Shown here: in pieces, positions 45,952 to 56,554 of the stretch
Layout of the letters: each line of letters begins with the position of its first letter
How positions within the stretch are numbered: position 1 is the stretch's first letter
Assembly (NCBI GenBank): GCA_034509755.1
Contig: CM067552.1
Span: 23,931,821 to 23,995,820, forward strand
Length of the DNA: 64,000 nucleotides
Origin: Anisodus tanguticus
Lineage: Eukaryota; Streptophyta; Magnoliopsida; Solanales; Solanaceae
Direction: 5' to 3'
The notes under the pieces: model-generated
The model's input: the letters and a program-made list of their open reading frames with translations, nothing else
The model's database searches: none
What the model was told of the DNA's origin: nothing
Made by a program: the position numbers and the translations under genes

Positions 45952-46360
45952 TACTCCCCTTCTTCAAAAGAATTTGCCCTCAAATTCTCGTCATTTAAGT
46001 GTATTGATAAGTTTCCAATATGAAATGTTGACCTCCCATCATCGTCCGAAAGTCCTTCTTTGTATGAGCTTTCTCGAAACCTATCCAATTTCTTGAAGGG
46101 CCCACACTTCAAATAATTTTCCCACTGGAGTAAGGAATCATAGGTAGAAGAAGTGGGTTGTGTGCTACTGAATTCCTCACTAGAGGGATACATGGGTTCC
46201 TTGTCTTGAGTTAAGATGGAACTAATTTCATCAACCTCACTCTTAACTTCCAATAACACCTCATCATTTGGAATATGGGCAGCAAGGGTGTTACAACCTT
46301 GAATGAAATGATGACAAAAGGAAGCCAAGTCATATAAGCCTCTTACCTCCCTTACATTGG
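45952..46360 (-). pseudogene. E1 duplicate RNase H module and pol C-terminus
   Basis: The minus frame 45,699-46,328 starts ASFCHHFIQGCNTLAAHIPN and EVDEISSILTQDKEP. These align with the start of a gypsy RNase H (the usual ASFYRRFI...FSTIAAPL and ECDASG...LTQ.KRP pattern) in decayed form. After about 75 residues it becomes the pol C-terminus, ENLRANSFEEGEYDV, and then runs into the LTR. This is a second copy of the RNase H start, because the same module already follows RT at 46,676-46,900. The same odd order is found in E2. Confidence 0.65.
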
Positions 46361-46453
46361 CATACTCGGGCCAACGCCGGGTGGCTCCTTCCTTGGATGG
46401 ATTGTTATGAATATCCTAGGATGATGCTAAGTATCACAAGGATGGTCGTAATG

Positions 46454-46651
46454 CTACATGTATGGAAGATCTTGGGCGTCACATGATTCTAATGGAATTG
46501 CACGTATTTCATATAAATCATGCTCTACCTTGAAGGCCAATATCTTGCAAGGTCCATCCGTCTTTGGCATTCGATTGTCCCTTTCTTCCTTAAGTGTAGT
46601 CAAGCCCAATGATCCGAACACAAGCCAAGTTAAACGTTCCCAATAGACCAA
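46454..46651 (-). pseudogene. E1 integrase C-terminal remnant
   Basis: The 65-codon frame contains DNRMPKTDGPCKILAFKVEH then DLYEIRAIPLES. This resembles the C-terminal part of a gypsy integrase (the usual LRPR.DGPF.VL......YKI pattern). The catalytic core is not visible in E1. Confidence 0.5.
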
Positions 46652-46675
46652 GGGTCCCGTGATGCAAAATTCCTT

Positions 46676-47425
46676 TTATGAAAGCAATGGACTAGAGAAA
46701 GAAATGGACCTTTGGGTTTGAATTAAGATAGGACCAACACTGATTTCTCTAGCATCATGCTCAACTTCAATTAATAACTCCATGGTCGGAATAGGGGCAG
46801 TAAGGGAACCATCAACTCGGATGAAACGCCGGTTAAAGGAAGGCAAGCCACGAAAGTTTCCTACCGTGGAGAAACTATCATGCATGTCCTCGGTTAATGA
46901 CATGTAACCCATGGATTGTTGTGTTATCTCGTGCATGAAATTCTCGGGAGAGCATGGAGCGTTACATACTTTAAATGACATCACATGCTCCTCGTACACA
47001 TCATTCTTGACTATTCCACATGTATATCCTTCTCGTGTTCCCCTTTGATGGTATCCTCTATTTGAGTCTATATTGTAGAACCATTTAGCTCCACTTGATT
47101 CCTCAAAAGAAATTTCCCACCTCGGCATAGAAAACTTGCATTTCATGTTGTTTCCTATCGCTTGGATGAGAACACATGTGTGCCCAGCCTCATTTCCCTT
47201 TTGCACTAACAAGGTGGATGTCGTCTCTCTTTCCGGAAGGTGTCTATAGGAATGGTGGTTAGGGAATGAACTTCTTAGAAATAAAACAAGAGCATTTCCA
47301 ATACCTTCCATCGATAGAGACTTAGTTGTAAGATCACCCGGCAACATATCTTCAAGTTTCTTCACAGGTTCCTTAAGGCCGGCATTTCCAACCGTGTCTT
47401 CCACGAGGATTTCCTTGTGTACCAA
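46676..47425 (-). pseudogene. E1 degenerate RT joined to RNase H
   Basis: A long open frame (249 codons) but badly decayed. RGYHQRGTREGYTCGIVKND corresponds to the RT SGYHQI.MREGDEWKTAFKT region. HVMSFKVCNAPCSPENFMHE corresponds to the .VMPFGLCNAPSTFM.LM motif. The expected YFDD palm is replaced by SMGYMSLTEDMHDSF, followed directly by the RNase H start FRGLPSFNRRFIRVDGSLTA and EVEHDAREISVGPILIQTQR. RT is therefore catalytically dead. The same replacement occurs in E2, so it predates at least one of the two insertions. Confidence 0.7.
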
Positions 47426-47599
47426 TGGAACTAGAGGACTCCCCTTCTAAAATTCCTCCTCTATCTTTTGTGCATCAAGTAAGAGAGTCTCATTTTTGCA
47501 TTTCCTTGCCCTTCGGATTTTCATGTCCTTCACCTCACTAGGTGACAACGGCACCAATCGGATCTTCTTGTCATTATTTCGAAAAGAATAGTTATTCTT

Positions 47600-48325
47600 T
47601 TCTCTATCATGTTGCGCCTTTCGATCAAGTTTCCATGGTCATCCCAATAAAATATGACAGCATCCATAGAAAGGATATCACACCATATTTTATCTTCATA
47701 CTTTCCCATCCGAAAGCTAACAAGAGTTTTTTTACCACTCTTAGCCCTTCATCTTGGTTTAGCCGTTGGAGATCATATGGCATTAGATGATTGTAGGTGG
47801 GTAATTTTAACTTGTACACTGTCTACATGGAAACCAAGTTGACACCACTTCTTCCATCAATGATCATGTAGCACACTTTATCTTTTACCTTGCATCGAGT
47901 GTAAAGGAGTTGTTCCTTTTGTGTCTCCTCGTGTTCTTCAAGTTGAACACTCAATACATGTCGGAGAATTAAATCTTCACACACCTCCGCAAGATCAATA
48001 TCTTCCTCCACATTTTCTTGATCATACAATGGATTAATAAAGGAATTACTACCCTTTTCTTCAACATGATACAACGGATTAGTGAAAAGGGTACGACCTT
48101 GTTTTTTCTCAAGGAATTCCTTGATTTCAACTTTCTCCATAAAAAAGGAATACCCACAATTGTGGTACTCTTCTCCTTCATGTCTCGGGATGTTTTGCAC
48201 AACCCTTGATTCGGCATCATTCTTCACAACATGTTCCGAAAGTTCCTTCTCAAGGCTTGCGCACGTTCCGCAAGAATGTCACTTACGATCCTCCTTAGTC
48301 TTTCTTTTTTTACGTGAGCCATAGA
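47600..48325 (-). pseudogene. E1 gag-start remnant and protease
   Basis: Just inside the PBS a short frame begins MAHVKKERLRRIVSDILAER (from about 48,319) and breaks after about 32 codons. It resumes at 48,227 as KNDAESRVVQNIPRHEGEE. Protease follows: LLYTRCKVKDKVCYMIIDGR then SGVNLVSM, where the usual DGGS is DGRS. Then, in another frame, come LKLPTYNHLMPYDLQRLNQD and a GKYEDKIWCDILSMDA-type C-terminus (about 47,650-47,720). Nearly all of Gag is missing, so this element could not build its own particles. Confidence 0.65.
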
Positions 48326-48346
48326 GTCAAAGCGTGGGACGGGATG

Positions 48347-48364
48347 GCCTCGATATGATACCAA
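48347..48364 (-). other. E1 primer binding site
   Basis: Minus strand TTGGTATCATATCGAGGC starts two bases after the TACATCA end of LTR B; the first nine bases match the tRNA-Met-type PBS. Confidence 0.6.
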
Positions 48365-48366
48365 CC

Positions 48367-49872
48367 TGATGTAAGTAAGTAGGGGTGTAAGTGGGCAAGT
48401 GGGTCGGAGTTTGGTTGTAATCGGGTCAACCCAAAAATGTGACTCAAAGTGGGGTTCTCGGGTGGGGTGTTTCTGCCAGCAGTGTGGTCTATGGTGGCTA
48501 TTTCGGGTAGTTTTAGGGAGTGTTGGGTTTAGGCGTTTTATGGGGTTATTGTAGACATGTTGAGGGTTGTTCTGGTTATTGGTCTTTGCTTAGTGTTGGA
48601 GGATGTCGGATGTTTACTGAAATAGTGAGGTCTCGGTAAGGGTTATCTTGTGGAATATTTGTGGTTGTCGGGTTTGGACGGGAGGTTGTGGGTGGTTTCG
48701 GTCAGTGTCCTTTAGTGAGAATGTTTGGGACGTATTATGGGATGTGGTGATGGAAAGAATGAAGTGGTTTGGTCAAGGAATGAATACGGGATGCTAGGTG
48801 CAAACCCGAGTACAAACCAAGTGATGGACAGTCGATATAACAAGGATTGAGACATGAGGGGTTTAATGCTCGAGTCGACACCAAGATGATTTTGGAAAAT
48901 TGGACAAGGACTATACTGAGGTTGCTAAGTACAAGTTCGAGTACTAACCAAGTGAGGGTGGCCGGTAACCTTATGATAGACCCTAGGCTTGGGTTTGGTT
49001 GGATCACACATGTTCCAACGTCCACTTGCACCAAGGGGGTTCCTTAAGCTTGGGTGTGATTAGATCACACAAGTTCTAACCAAGACTTACACCAAAGGGA
49101 CATTAGCTTAGGTTTAACTATGTCACACAAGTCCTAGCTTCAACTTACACTAAGGGGTTGGTTCACACAAGAACTAAAAGGCCCACACAAGGACCAACTA
49201 AGGTAGACAACACACAAGTTGAATAACTTAGCAATTGAGTAAAACTCAAGTTTATATATTCATCAACTCTTGACCGAAATTTACAATGTCCTAAGGGTCC
49301 TATTAATAGTGATACATGGAGCTTTCTAGAAGACAAACTAAAGAACACAAACTCTAACTACTTTCGGCTAGGATAGGAAAGGTGCATTCTCAGCCAATGG
49401 GGACAAGTGGGAAAGGGTTAGGGTTTACTTTGGGACCAAAGATGAATCCAATTCTTTCACACCCCTTTTGTGGTTCCGATGTAGAAGGATTCATGAACTT
49501 GGATGCTCACAAATCTCATCTTCTTGGAATATGTTTGGAAGATCCATTCTTTGTACATGCTTGGATGAATTATTCGGTCAACTCTTAATCTTCCCCTTGG
49601 TCGATTTTGATGTCTTCAAGTAGACAAATTCATGAACTAGTTAGTTCATGAATTGAATTTTAGGATGCCTTATCTTCTAGATCATTTTTGTCCTTGCCAC
49701 CTTGTACTTAACATCTCAGCATAATCATCTCTTTGGAAGACTTCGTGGCCTAATCACCTTATTACATGGCCTAGTCATCCTTTCTTATTACCTGACTTAT
49801 TAATTATGTCCTAATAAGAACTAAAAGCTAAGCTAATAATTAAAGACAAGCTAGAGGAAATAAGATGGCCTC
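48367..49872 (-). repeat. E1 LTR B (5' LTR), main part
   Basis: Matches LTR A from TGATGTAAGTAAG onward, and stops at AAGATGGCCTC (49,872) where E2 begins. The missing end is found at 55,668-55,864. It holds three 57-61 bp units from 48,987. Confidence 0.87.
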
Positions 49873-51335
49873 TGATGTATATAAGTAGGGGTGTAAGTGG
49901 GTCGAGGATTGGTTGTAATCGGGTCGACTCAAAATTGGTATTCAAAAGTGGGGTTCTCGGCTTATTGGCTACTACCGGCAGTGTGGTGTTTTCATGTGGT
50001 TTTAGGGAGAATTGGGTTTGGCTAATGCTCCTGTCGACACCAAGATGAGTTCGGATAATTGTAAAAGTACTAGACCGGGGTTTCTAAGTACAATCTCATG
50101 AACAAGACAAGTGAGGGTGGCCGGTAACCTTAAGATAGACCCAAGGGTTGGGTTTGGTTGGATCACATAAGTTCCAACATCCACTTCTACCAAGGGGGTT
50201 CCTTAAGCTTGGGTTTTATTATATCACACAAGTTCTAACCAAGACTTATGCCAAAGGGACCTTAGTTTGGGTTCAACTAAGTCACACAAGTCTTAGCAAA
50301 ACTTACACCAAGGGTTTGGTTCACACAAGAACCGAAGGCCCACACAAGGACCAATCTAAGGTAGACAACACACAAGTTGAATACTTTAGAGTATGAATAA
50401 AACTCAAGTTTATATTTCAATCAACAACTCTGATTTTTACAACATCCTAAGGGTCCTATTTATAGTAGTACATGGATTATTCTAGAAGGATAACAAAAGG
50501 ACACAAAATACGTGGCAACCTCGGCCAAGTGGGAACAAATGGGAAGGGGTTCGGATTAACTTGGGGAACAAGGAGTAGACCAACTCTTCAAGTTCTCTCA
50601 ACCACTCTTTTATGTCTTCCATGTAAAGCAATGCATGAACTAGTTAGTTCATGAATCATTTCCTTGGAGCACATGTGGAAATTTCTTGTCCTTGAAGTAC
50701 CTTGGCCGAAATGGGAAGGGGGAGGGGTGATCCCAATCTTCAATGCATTATAGATCCTTCATTGGTAACCTTCACATATGAACTAGTTATCTCATGAATT
50801 GTATTCTTGGGTAGTGTTGAGAATCATTCCCTCTTGGCATGAACCTTGGGCCGAGTGACCATGTGAATTGCTCGGCCAACTCCTCAACTTCTGGGTTGCC
50901 TTCTTGGTGTCTTCAAGTGCATGAATGAGTTAACCGCTTGGGAGCCGCATGTTCTAGATGATTCCTTTCCCTTGACACCTTGTTCATTCTCGGTAAAATT
51001 ACCTTTGGAGGAAGCTCTCGGCCTAGTCATCTTTTCTCTTACATCCTTGTCCTAGTTACCTTGTCTTATTACAGGTATATTAACTATGTTCTAAGAACAA
51101 CTAAAAGCTAAGCTAAACTAAAAGAAAAACAGACATGGTCTTCGACAAAGACCTACATACAAAGCTGAAATAAAATGTTGTCTTCTTAAACCTTCACGTG
51201 ATGTTGTCAACTCCACTCCATAAACCATGCCATTTTTTGCAACTAGTCGTGGATTGATGGTTCATTTTCTGCATCTTCGGCAACTCACTTATGAACTCAA
51301 GTTGGGAGTTCAAGTATGCGGTCTTTCTTGCATCA
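49873..51335 (-). repeat. E2 LTR C (3' LTR)
   Basis: Paired with D. The minus-strand purine tract AAAGAAGGGGAGAT (51,336-51,349) directly abuts it. Compared with D it lacks several hundred bases near its start (about 50,010-50,030 corresponds to a block that in D covers 53,995-54,370). Contains 57-61 bp units from 50,143. Confidence 0.83.
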
Positions 51336-51790
51336 ATCTCCCCTTCTTTAAAGGAATTTTCCCTCATATTCGCGTCATCTAAATGCGGTAATAAGCCTTC
51401 AATAACAAGTGTTGACCTATAACTTTCATCATTGGATAAGCTTGGAAGTTTTATTTTATGGGCGCCTTCCTCAAAACTTTCCAAATAAGGATCTTAATAT
51501 AAGATAAATGGTTTTGACTTCACATGATGCCCATGTTGGATTACGGATCCTATAAGACATGTTGCCTTGCCATAAGTTGAAGAATAGTGACGTGCAACAC
51601 TTAATTTTGTGCTAGGTAATGTGATGGATTCTTTGTCTTGAGTCAAGCCGACACCCATGCCAACTCTAATATCGCATTCCACTTCAACTAGAATGTTATG
51701 ATTTGGCACATGGGAAGCAAGAGTACCAACATCCCGAATGAAATGATGAGGGGAGGAACTCACACAATGGCAACTTCTTGCACTCGTAGG
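51336..51790 (-). pseudogene. E2 duplicate RNase H module and pol C-terminus
   Basis: The minus frame 51,494-52,039 ends with SPHHFIRDVGTLASHVPNHN then VEVECDIRVGMGVGLTQDKE, a decayed RNase H start. It is followed after a stop by the pol C-terminus at 51,194-51,484: LLPHLDDANMRENSFKEGEI, then the LTR. This corresponds piece by piece to E1 45,952-46,360, including the ENSFKEGE/ANSFEEGE signature. Confidence 0.65.
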
Positions 51791-52400
51791 CTTGGACCAA
51801 TTTCGGATAGTTTCCACCGTGCATGGATTCTTGTGCCTGCCTTCGGATGAGGTTATATACCACATGAATGGTTGGTCCACCAAAAGAGTTTGGTGTAATT
51901 TGTGCACACCACTCACGGAAGAGCTTAGGACATTCTTCGGATACATAGTTACCACACAAGTATACTTCTTTAACTCGCCACACAAGTCCACAATATTTGT
52001 TGTCTCATTAGTCTTGTGACAAGCAACGAAGCGGACCATCTTTACAAATCAATCCATGACTATCATGAAAGTGTTGTTGCCCCGTTGTGCTCCCTGTGAG
52101 CCTTGGATAAAATCCAAGCCCGCATCTCTCCGTGATCGTTTCGGAATCCGCAAAGGAAGTATCCGACCCTTGATGGGAAAAACCATTGGCGCTATGACCA
52201 GTGGAATATTTATTTACCATTCCACGCATATCCTCAAACTCGGGATCTTGTTCATGGTGCTCCTTTAGCACTTCTAATACCATCGACCTTTTTTCAAGCA
52301 TGGTCAACATCATATGCCTTTGAAGAAGTGTATCCACCACTATAATGGGTTTTGTCATTTTCATGTCTTGTGGAGGATGTGGGAGCTTGTAAGTATGCTA
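51791..52400 (-). pseudogene. E2 RNase H end and integrase remnant
   Basis: Frame 52,008-52,364: LLTMLEKRSMVLEVLKEHHE, as at the RNase H/integrase linker, then decayed zinc-finger sequence. Frame 51,494-52,039 opens MVRFVACHKTNETTNIVDLC, equivalent to the usual FSKM.HFI.CHKT.D...IADL integrase core phrase. The preceding DNA reads GAQRGNNTFMIVMD, corresponding to the RG.DSIFVVVDRF motif. The later catalytic DRD and NG..ERT motifs are absent. Truncated integrase. Confidence 0.6.
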
Positions 52401-52650
52401 CCCAATTAGCAAGCCTCGGATTCAACTTCTTTTGCACCACATAATATTCCGTGTCGTAGGTATGATAAGTAAGTCGCGCATAACTCGACCTTTCATTAGA
52501 GGAAGCCATGGATTCTTGGTCTCGAAGTGAGATGACACCAATATCACACTCAACTCCAATATTTGACATGGGGCAGTAAGGGGCCAAAATTTTGAGTGAA
52601 ATGACGAGGAAAGGAAGCCGCACTACGGAAACCTTTTGCCACACTTCCAT
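52294..52650 (-). pseudogene. E2 RNase H
   Basis: Contains NIGVECDIGVISLRDQESMA (RNase H start), LTYHTYDTEYYVVQKKLNPR (the usual LNYSTYDKELYALVRAL region) and LANWVAYLQ. Overlaps the end of the RT frame (52,550-52,650) in another frame. Confidence 0.65.
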
Positions 52651-52975
52651 TCGACGGCTCGGGCCAACTCCGGAAAGTTAATATCGTGGATGGAACGTTA
52701 TACATGTCGTCGGATGGTGCGATGTAACCCATAGATGGTTGTAGCACCTTGTGGATGGAACTCACGGGAGGACATGGGATATTGCATAACCCAAATGGCA
52801 TCACAAGGCATTCATAGCAATCATGCTTGATTTTGGAAGTCGTCCTTCTTTCATCTCCTTCTCGGATCCTCATGTGTTGGTAGCCACTTCTCAACTCTAT
52901 CTTGGCGCACAATTTGGTCCCACTCAACTCATTAACAAGGTCTTTCAACCTCGGCATAGGAAGTGTGCACCCCAT
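52550..52975 (-). pseudogene. E2 reverse transcriptase lacking YxDD
   Basis: Better preserved than in E1: MPRLKDLVNELSGTKLCAKI, ELRSGYQHMRIREGDERRTT and YECLVMPFGLCNIPCP. After HKVLQPSMGYIAPSDDMYNV it passes directly to the RNase H entry SAASFPRHFTQNFGPLLPHV. The palm strand with YFDD is missing. SMGYIAPSDDM here and SMGYMSLTEDM in E1 align, so the loss is shared. Confidence 0.75.
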
Positions 52976-53014
52976 GAAGATGGTGTCGATCTTTCGGCCT
53001 TCAATATTCGTGTG

Positions 53015-53820
53015 CTAAGTTTCATTCTCTCTCGGCATCAACAAGGCAGGTGTTGTGTAGAGTCTAAGGCTTTTTCGGTCATAGCTTCCGTCGAACAATT
53101 CTTGTCCTTGGACTTGCAAGTCCTTAGGTTCTACCGGATGGCATCCATGATCTTGATGAGATGAACTTTTTGAAAATAAATCAAGAGCAAGTTCACCATC
53201 TTTCTTCGGTAGTGTTCCGGATGCAAGATCATTCGGACATACCTCCTCCAAGAGTTCCTTGGAGTCGATATCTATGGAACTCCCCTTATTTGACTCTTCG
53301 TCTATCTCTGGTGTATCAAGTAATGGGGTCTTCTTCTTGTTCTTCAAGTAGTATGGGTTCGTTAATAGCCAAGGAAAATCTACACTCTCGATACTCTTCT
53401 CTGAGCACGGCCCCGGAATTAGGACATTCACTTACAAAGTATCCTAATTCTTGACATTGGAAGCACTTCTTTTTTTCCTTTTATCTACCCCTTTTGTAAC
53501 TTTAATACTTTCGTAGTTATATAAAGGGTTAGTAAAGGAGGCATTGCCCTCTTCTACCCTTGTATCTTTTTTTACTCTTCCGCGGCTATACAAGGGGTTG
53601 GTGAAAGAGGTATTGCCCTTTGTTTTAACATTAGTAGGCTTTGCATAGGGCCTTGAGGTACCTTTCCTTTCAGGTCTTGGGATATTTTGTACAACCCTTC
53701 AATTTTTAATCATGGCATGCCCCGAAAATTCCCTTTTCAAGACTTGCGCATGTTTCGCAAAAATGTCACCTATCATCCTCCTTAGTTCTTCTTTGTTTAT
53801 GTGAACCATAGCATCAAATT
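53015..53820 (-). pseudogene. E2 gag-start remnant, zinc knuckle and linker
   Basis: From about 53,808 leftward: MVHINKEELRRMIGDIFAKH then AQVLKREFSGHAMIKN and a stop. A decayed zinc knuckle reads CFQCQELGYFVSEC near 53,425-53,470, where the histidine is replaced. The linker frame 53,015-53,431 is acidic (LLDTPEIDEESNKGSSIDID). The main Gag domain is missing, as in E1. The tandem phrases YKGLVKEALPSS-like near 53,520-53,610 resemble the NPLYHVEEKG / NPLYDQENVE duplication in E1. Confidence 0.55.
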
Positions 53821-53833
53821 GTGGGACGGGATG

Positions 53834-53851
53834 GTCTCTCTATGATACCAA
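53834..53851 (-). other. E2 primer binding site
   Basis: Minus strand TTGGTATCATAGAGAGAC begins two to three bases after the LTR D terminus. It has the same TTGGTATCAT start as in E1. Confidence 0.6.
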
Positions 53852-53853
53852 TA

Positions 53854-55667
53854 TGATGTATATAAAGAGGGGTTTAAGTGGGTAAGTTGGTCAGAAGTTG
53901 GTTGTAATCGGGTCGACCCGAAATTGGGACTCAAAAGTGGGGGTTCTCGGCTTATCAGCTACTACCGGTAGTGTGATGTTTGGTGGCTGTTTCGGGTGAT
54001 TTTAGGGATAATTGGGTTTAGGAATTTTATGGGGTGGTAACGGGTTAGTTTAAGGTTGTTGTAGTGGTTGGGGTTCAGTAGTTTAATGGTGGAAAAGTCT
54101 CGGCAACTGGCTGAAACAGTGAGGTATTGGTAAGGGTTGTTTCAGTGGACTGTTTGTGGTTATCGGGTTTGGACGGGAAGTTATGGGTGGTTTCAGTCAG
54201 TGACCTTTAGTGGGGATGTTCATAGAGTCTTTTGGGATGTGGTGGTAGAAATAATTAAGTGGTTTTGGTAAGGAATGAACACGGGATGATAGGTGCAAAC
54301 CTGAGTACAAACCAAGTGTTTGGGACGGTCGATATGAACAAGGATAATGACACAAGGTTTTTAATGCTCATGTCGACATCAAGATGAGTTTGGACAATTG
54401 GACAAGGACTAGGCCTGGGTTTCTAAGTACAATACCGTGAACAAGCCAAGTGAGGGTGGCCGGTAACCTTAAGATAAACCCTAGGCTTGGCTTTGGTGGA
54501 TCACACAAGTTCCAACATCCACTTGCACCAAGAGGGTTACTTAAGCTTGGGTTTGATTAGATCACATAAGTTCTAACCAAGACTAACGCTGAAGGGACCT
54601 TAGTTTGGGTTCAACTAAGTCACACGAGTCTTAGAAAAACTTACACCAAGGGTTTGGTTCACACAAGAACCTAAGGCCCACACAAGGACCAATCTAAGGT
54701 AGACAACACACAAGTTGAATACTTTAGAGTATGAGTAAAACTCAAGTTTATATTTCGATAAAAAACTCTGATTTTTACAACATCCTAAGGGTCCTTTTTA
54801 TAGTAGTACATGGACTATTCTAGAAGGATAACAAAAGGACACAAAATACTTGGCAACTTCGGCTAAGTGGGAACAAATGGGAAGGGGTTCGGATTAACTT
54901 GGGGAACAAGGAGTAGACCAACTCTTCAAGTTCTCTAGACCACTCTTTTATGTCTTCCATGTAAAGCAATGCATGAACTAGTTAGTTCATGAATCATTTC
55001 CTTGGAGCACGTGTGGAAGTTTCTTGTCCTTGAATTACCTTGGCCGAAATGAGAGGGGGGGTGATCCCAATCTTCCATGCATTATAGATCCTTCATTGGT
55101 AACCGTCACATATGAACTAGTTATCTCATCAATTGTATTCTTGAGTAGTGGTGTGAACCATTCCCTCTTGACATGAACCTGGCCGAGTGACCATGCGAAT
55201 TGCTCGGCCAACTCCTTAACTTCTAGGTTGCCTTCTTGGTGTCTTCAAGTGCATGAATGAGTTAACCGTTTGGGAGCCGCATGTTCTAGATGATTCCTTT
55301 CCCTTGACACCTTGTTCATTCTCGGTAAAATCACCTTTGGATGAAGCTCTCGGCCTAGTCATCTTTTCTCTTACATGCTTATCCTAGTCACCTTGTCTTA
55401 TTACAGGTATATTAACTATGTTCTAAGAACAACTAAAATCTAAGCTAAACTAAAAGAAAAACAGACATGGTCTTCGTCCAAGACCTACATACAAAGCCGA
55501 AATAAAATGTTGTCTTCTTAAACCTTCACGTGATGTTCTCAACTCCACTCCATAAACCATGCCATTTTTTGCAACTAGTCGTGGATTGATGGTTCATTGT
55601 TGGCATCTTCGGCAACTCACTTATGAACTCAAGCTGGGAGTTCAACTCTGCAGTCTTCCTTGCATTA
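53854..55667 (-). repeat. E2 LTR D (5' LTR)
   Basis: Starts TGATGTATATAAAG and ends CTTCCTTGCATTA; the CA terminus of C has become TA. Longer than C because it retains a block that C has lost. 57-61 bp units start at 54,484. Confidence 0.83.
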
Positions 55668-55864
55668 GTCATGGCCAAGACCTACAAGAAGGCCGAAAAT
55701 AAATGACTTCTTCTTAAAATCTTTAAGTCCAATCTTCAATCTCACTCCATATTCCATGTCATTTTAAGCATATTATCATAGGATTGTCAACCATCTTTGG
55801 AACTCCAAGCTTATCACCTAAAGGATCAAATTAGAACCTTGAGCTTACGGGGATTTTTACATCA
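55668..55864 (-). repeat. E1 LTR B, displaced end
   Basis: GGCCAAGACCTACAAGAAGG through GGGGATTTTTACATCA matches the last 200 bp of LTR A and completes LTR B on the far side of E2. Confidence 0.87.
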
Positions 55865-56554
55865 AAAGTTTAGGCTAACAAAAAATAAGGCTAAAGGCTC
55901 AAAGGGGATAACTAATGATATTATATGTGGGTAGGTGGTAACTAATGATATTACATGTGTGTAGGTACAAGATGGGAAAAAATGATGGCTCACAAAGAAA
56001 TTCCTATATCATCTCCTAACTCAACACATCTCACTTCACTTTGTAGACACATCGGGCAAGTTCTAGACGTCAATACCAATATGGATTGTAAGCAAAAATC
56101 TCTCCACACATGGCACATATATGGCTAAAGATGGATCAGTATCGACTCTCTACCTAGAAAATAATAGAACGAATTCAATTTTAAGCCAACAATATTTTCG
56201 AAGGTCTAATAAAAGAGCTTAGGTGTCTCTAAGAAGTCGTTACTTTTTCTGTGCACAATTACTTCTGTTTTTTCAAATTTCTTAAGCTCGTTATGTTGCT
56301 AAAAGTGTACCTAATCCTATGTACCTAGCATTTTAAGCCTTAAGGGCATTCCTACTTTACTCCTATCCTAATGACAAATGTTCTCTCAAGACGGTCGTCA
56401 TCCATTCGTCATTGGAAACTGCGTCTCCTATGACTAAAAATAAAATAAAAATAAACTACTGCGGAAAACATGACATGCTACTACTAGAAAGCACCCAAAT
56501 AAATCAAAATAAATTCAAATGACCAAAATAAAAATAGTATGATTATCAAGACTT
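55865..56554 (-). other. Athila 3' untranslated region (inner part)
   Basis: Non-coding, continuing the Athila element beyond the nested insertion. GGCTCAAAGGGGATAACTAA (55,890-55,911) is a phrase I associate with Athila 3' regions. Confidence 0.55.

Larger units (their letters stand above)
49873..55667 (-). mobile_element. Nested gypsy element E2, sibling of E1
   Basis: LTR C (49,873-51,335) and LTR D (53,854-55,667) start TGATGTATATAA and end CTTGCATCA or CTTGCATTA. It interrupts LTR B of E1. The LTRs are clearly related to A/B but form a different subfamily: the ends share no homology with the A/B terminus GGGATTTTTACATCA, and interior blocks differ. The internal region is 2.5 kb, with the same scrambled domain order as E1. 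The flanks GCCTC and GTCAT replace an ancestral sequence that in LTR A reads GTCTC, so the duplication is decayed. Confidence 0.82.
44359..55864 (-). mobile_element. Nested gypsy element E1 (carries E2 inside its 5' LTR)
   Basis: LTR A (44,359-45,951) and LTR B (48,367-49,872 plus 55,668-55,864) begin TGATGTA and end TTTTTACATCA. The flanks share AAAG (left TAAAG, right AAAGT), consistent with a slightly diverged target duplication. The internal region (45,952-48,366) is only 2.4 kb. On the minus strand it holds a gag-start remnant, protease, RT lacking its YxDD box, RNase H, an integrase tail, a second RNase H module and the pol C-terminus. It lies in the 3' untranslated region of the Athila element. 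Confidence 0.85.

Noticed and set aside
47969..48324. Several overlapping frames on both strands near the E1 protease
   Set aside because: Only the frame carrying LLYTRCKVKDKVCYMIIDG has family similarity; the others are shadows in alternative frames.
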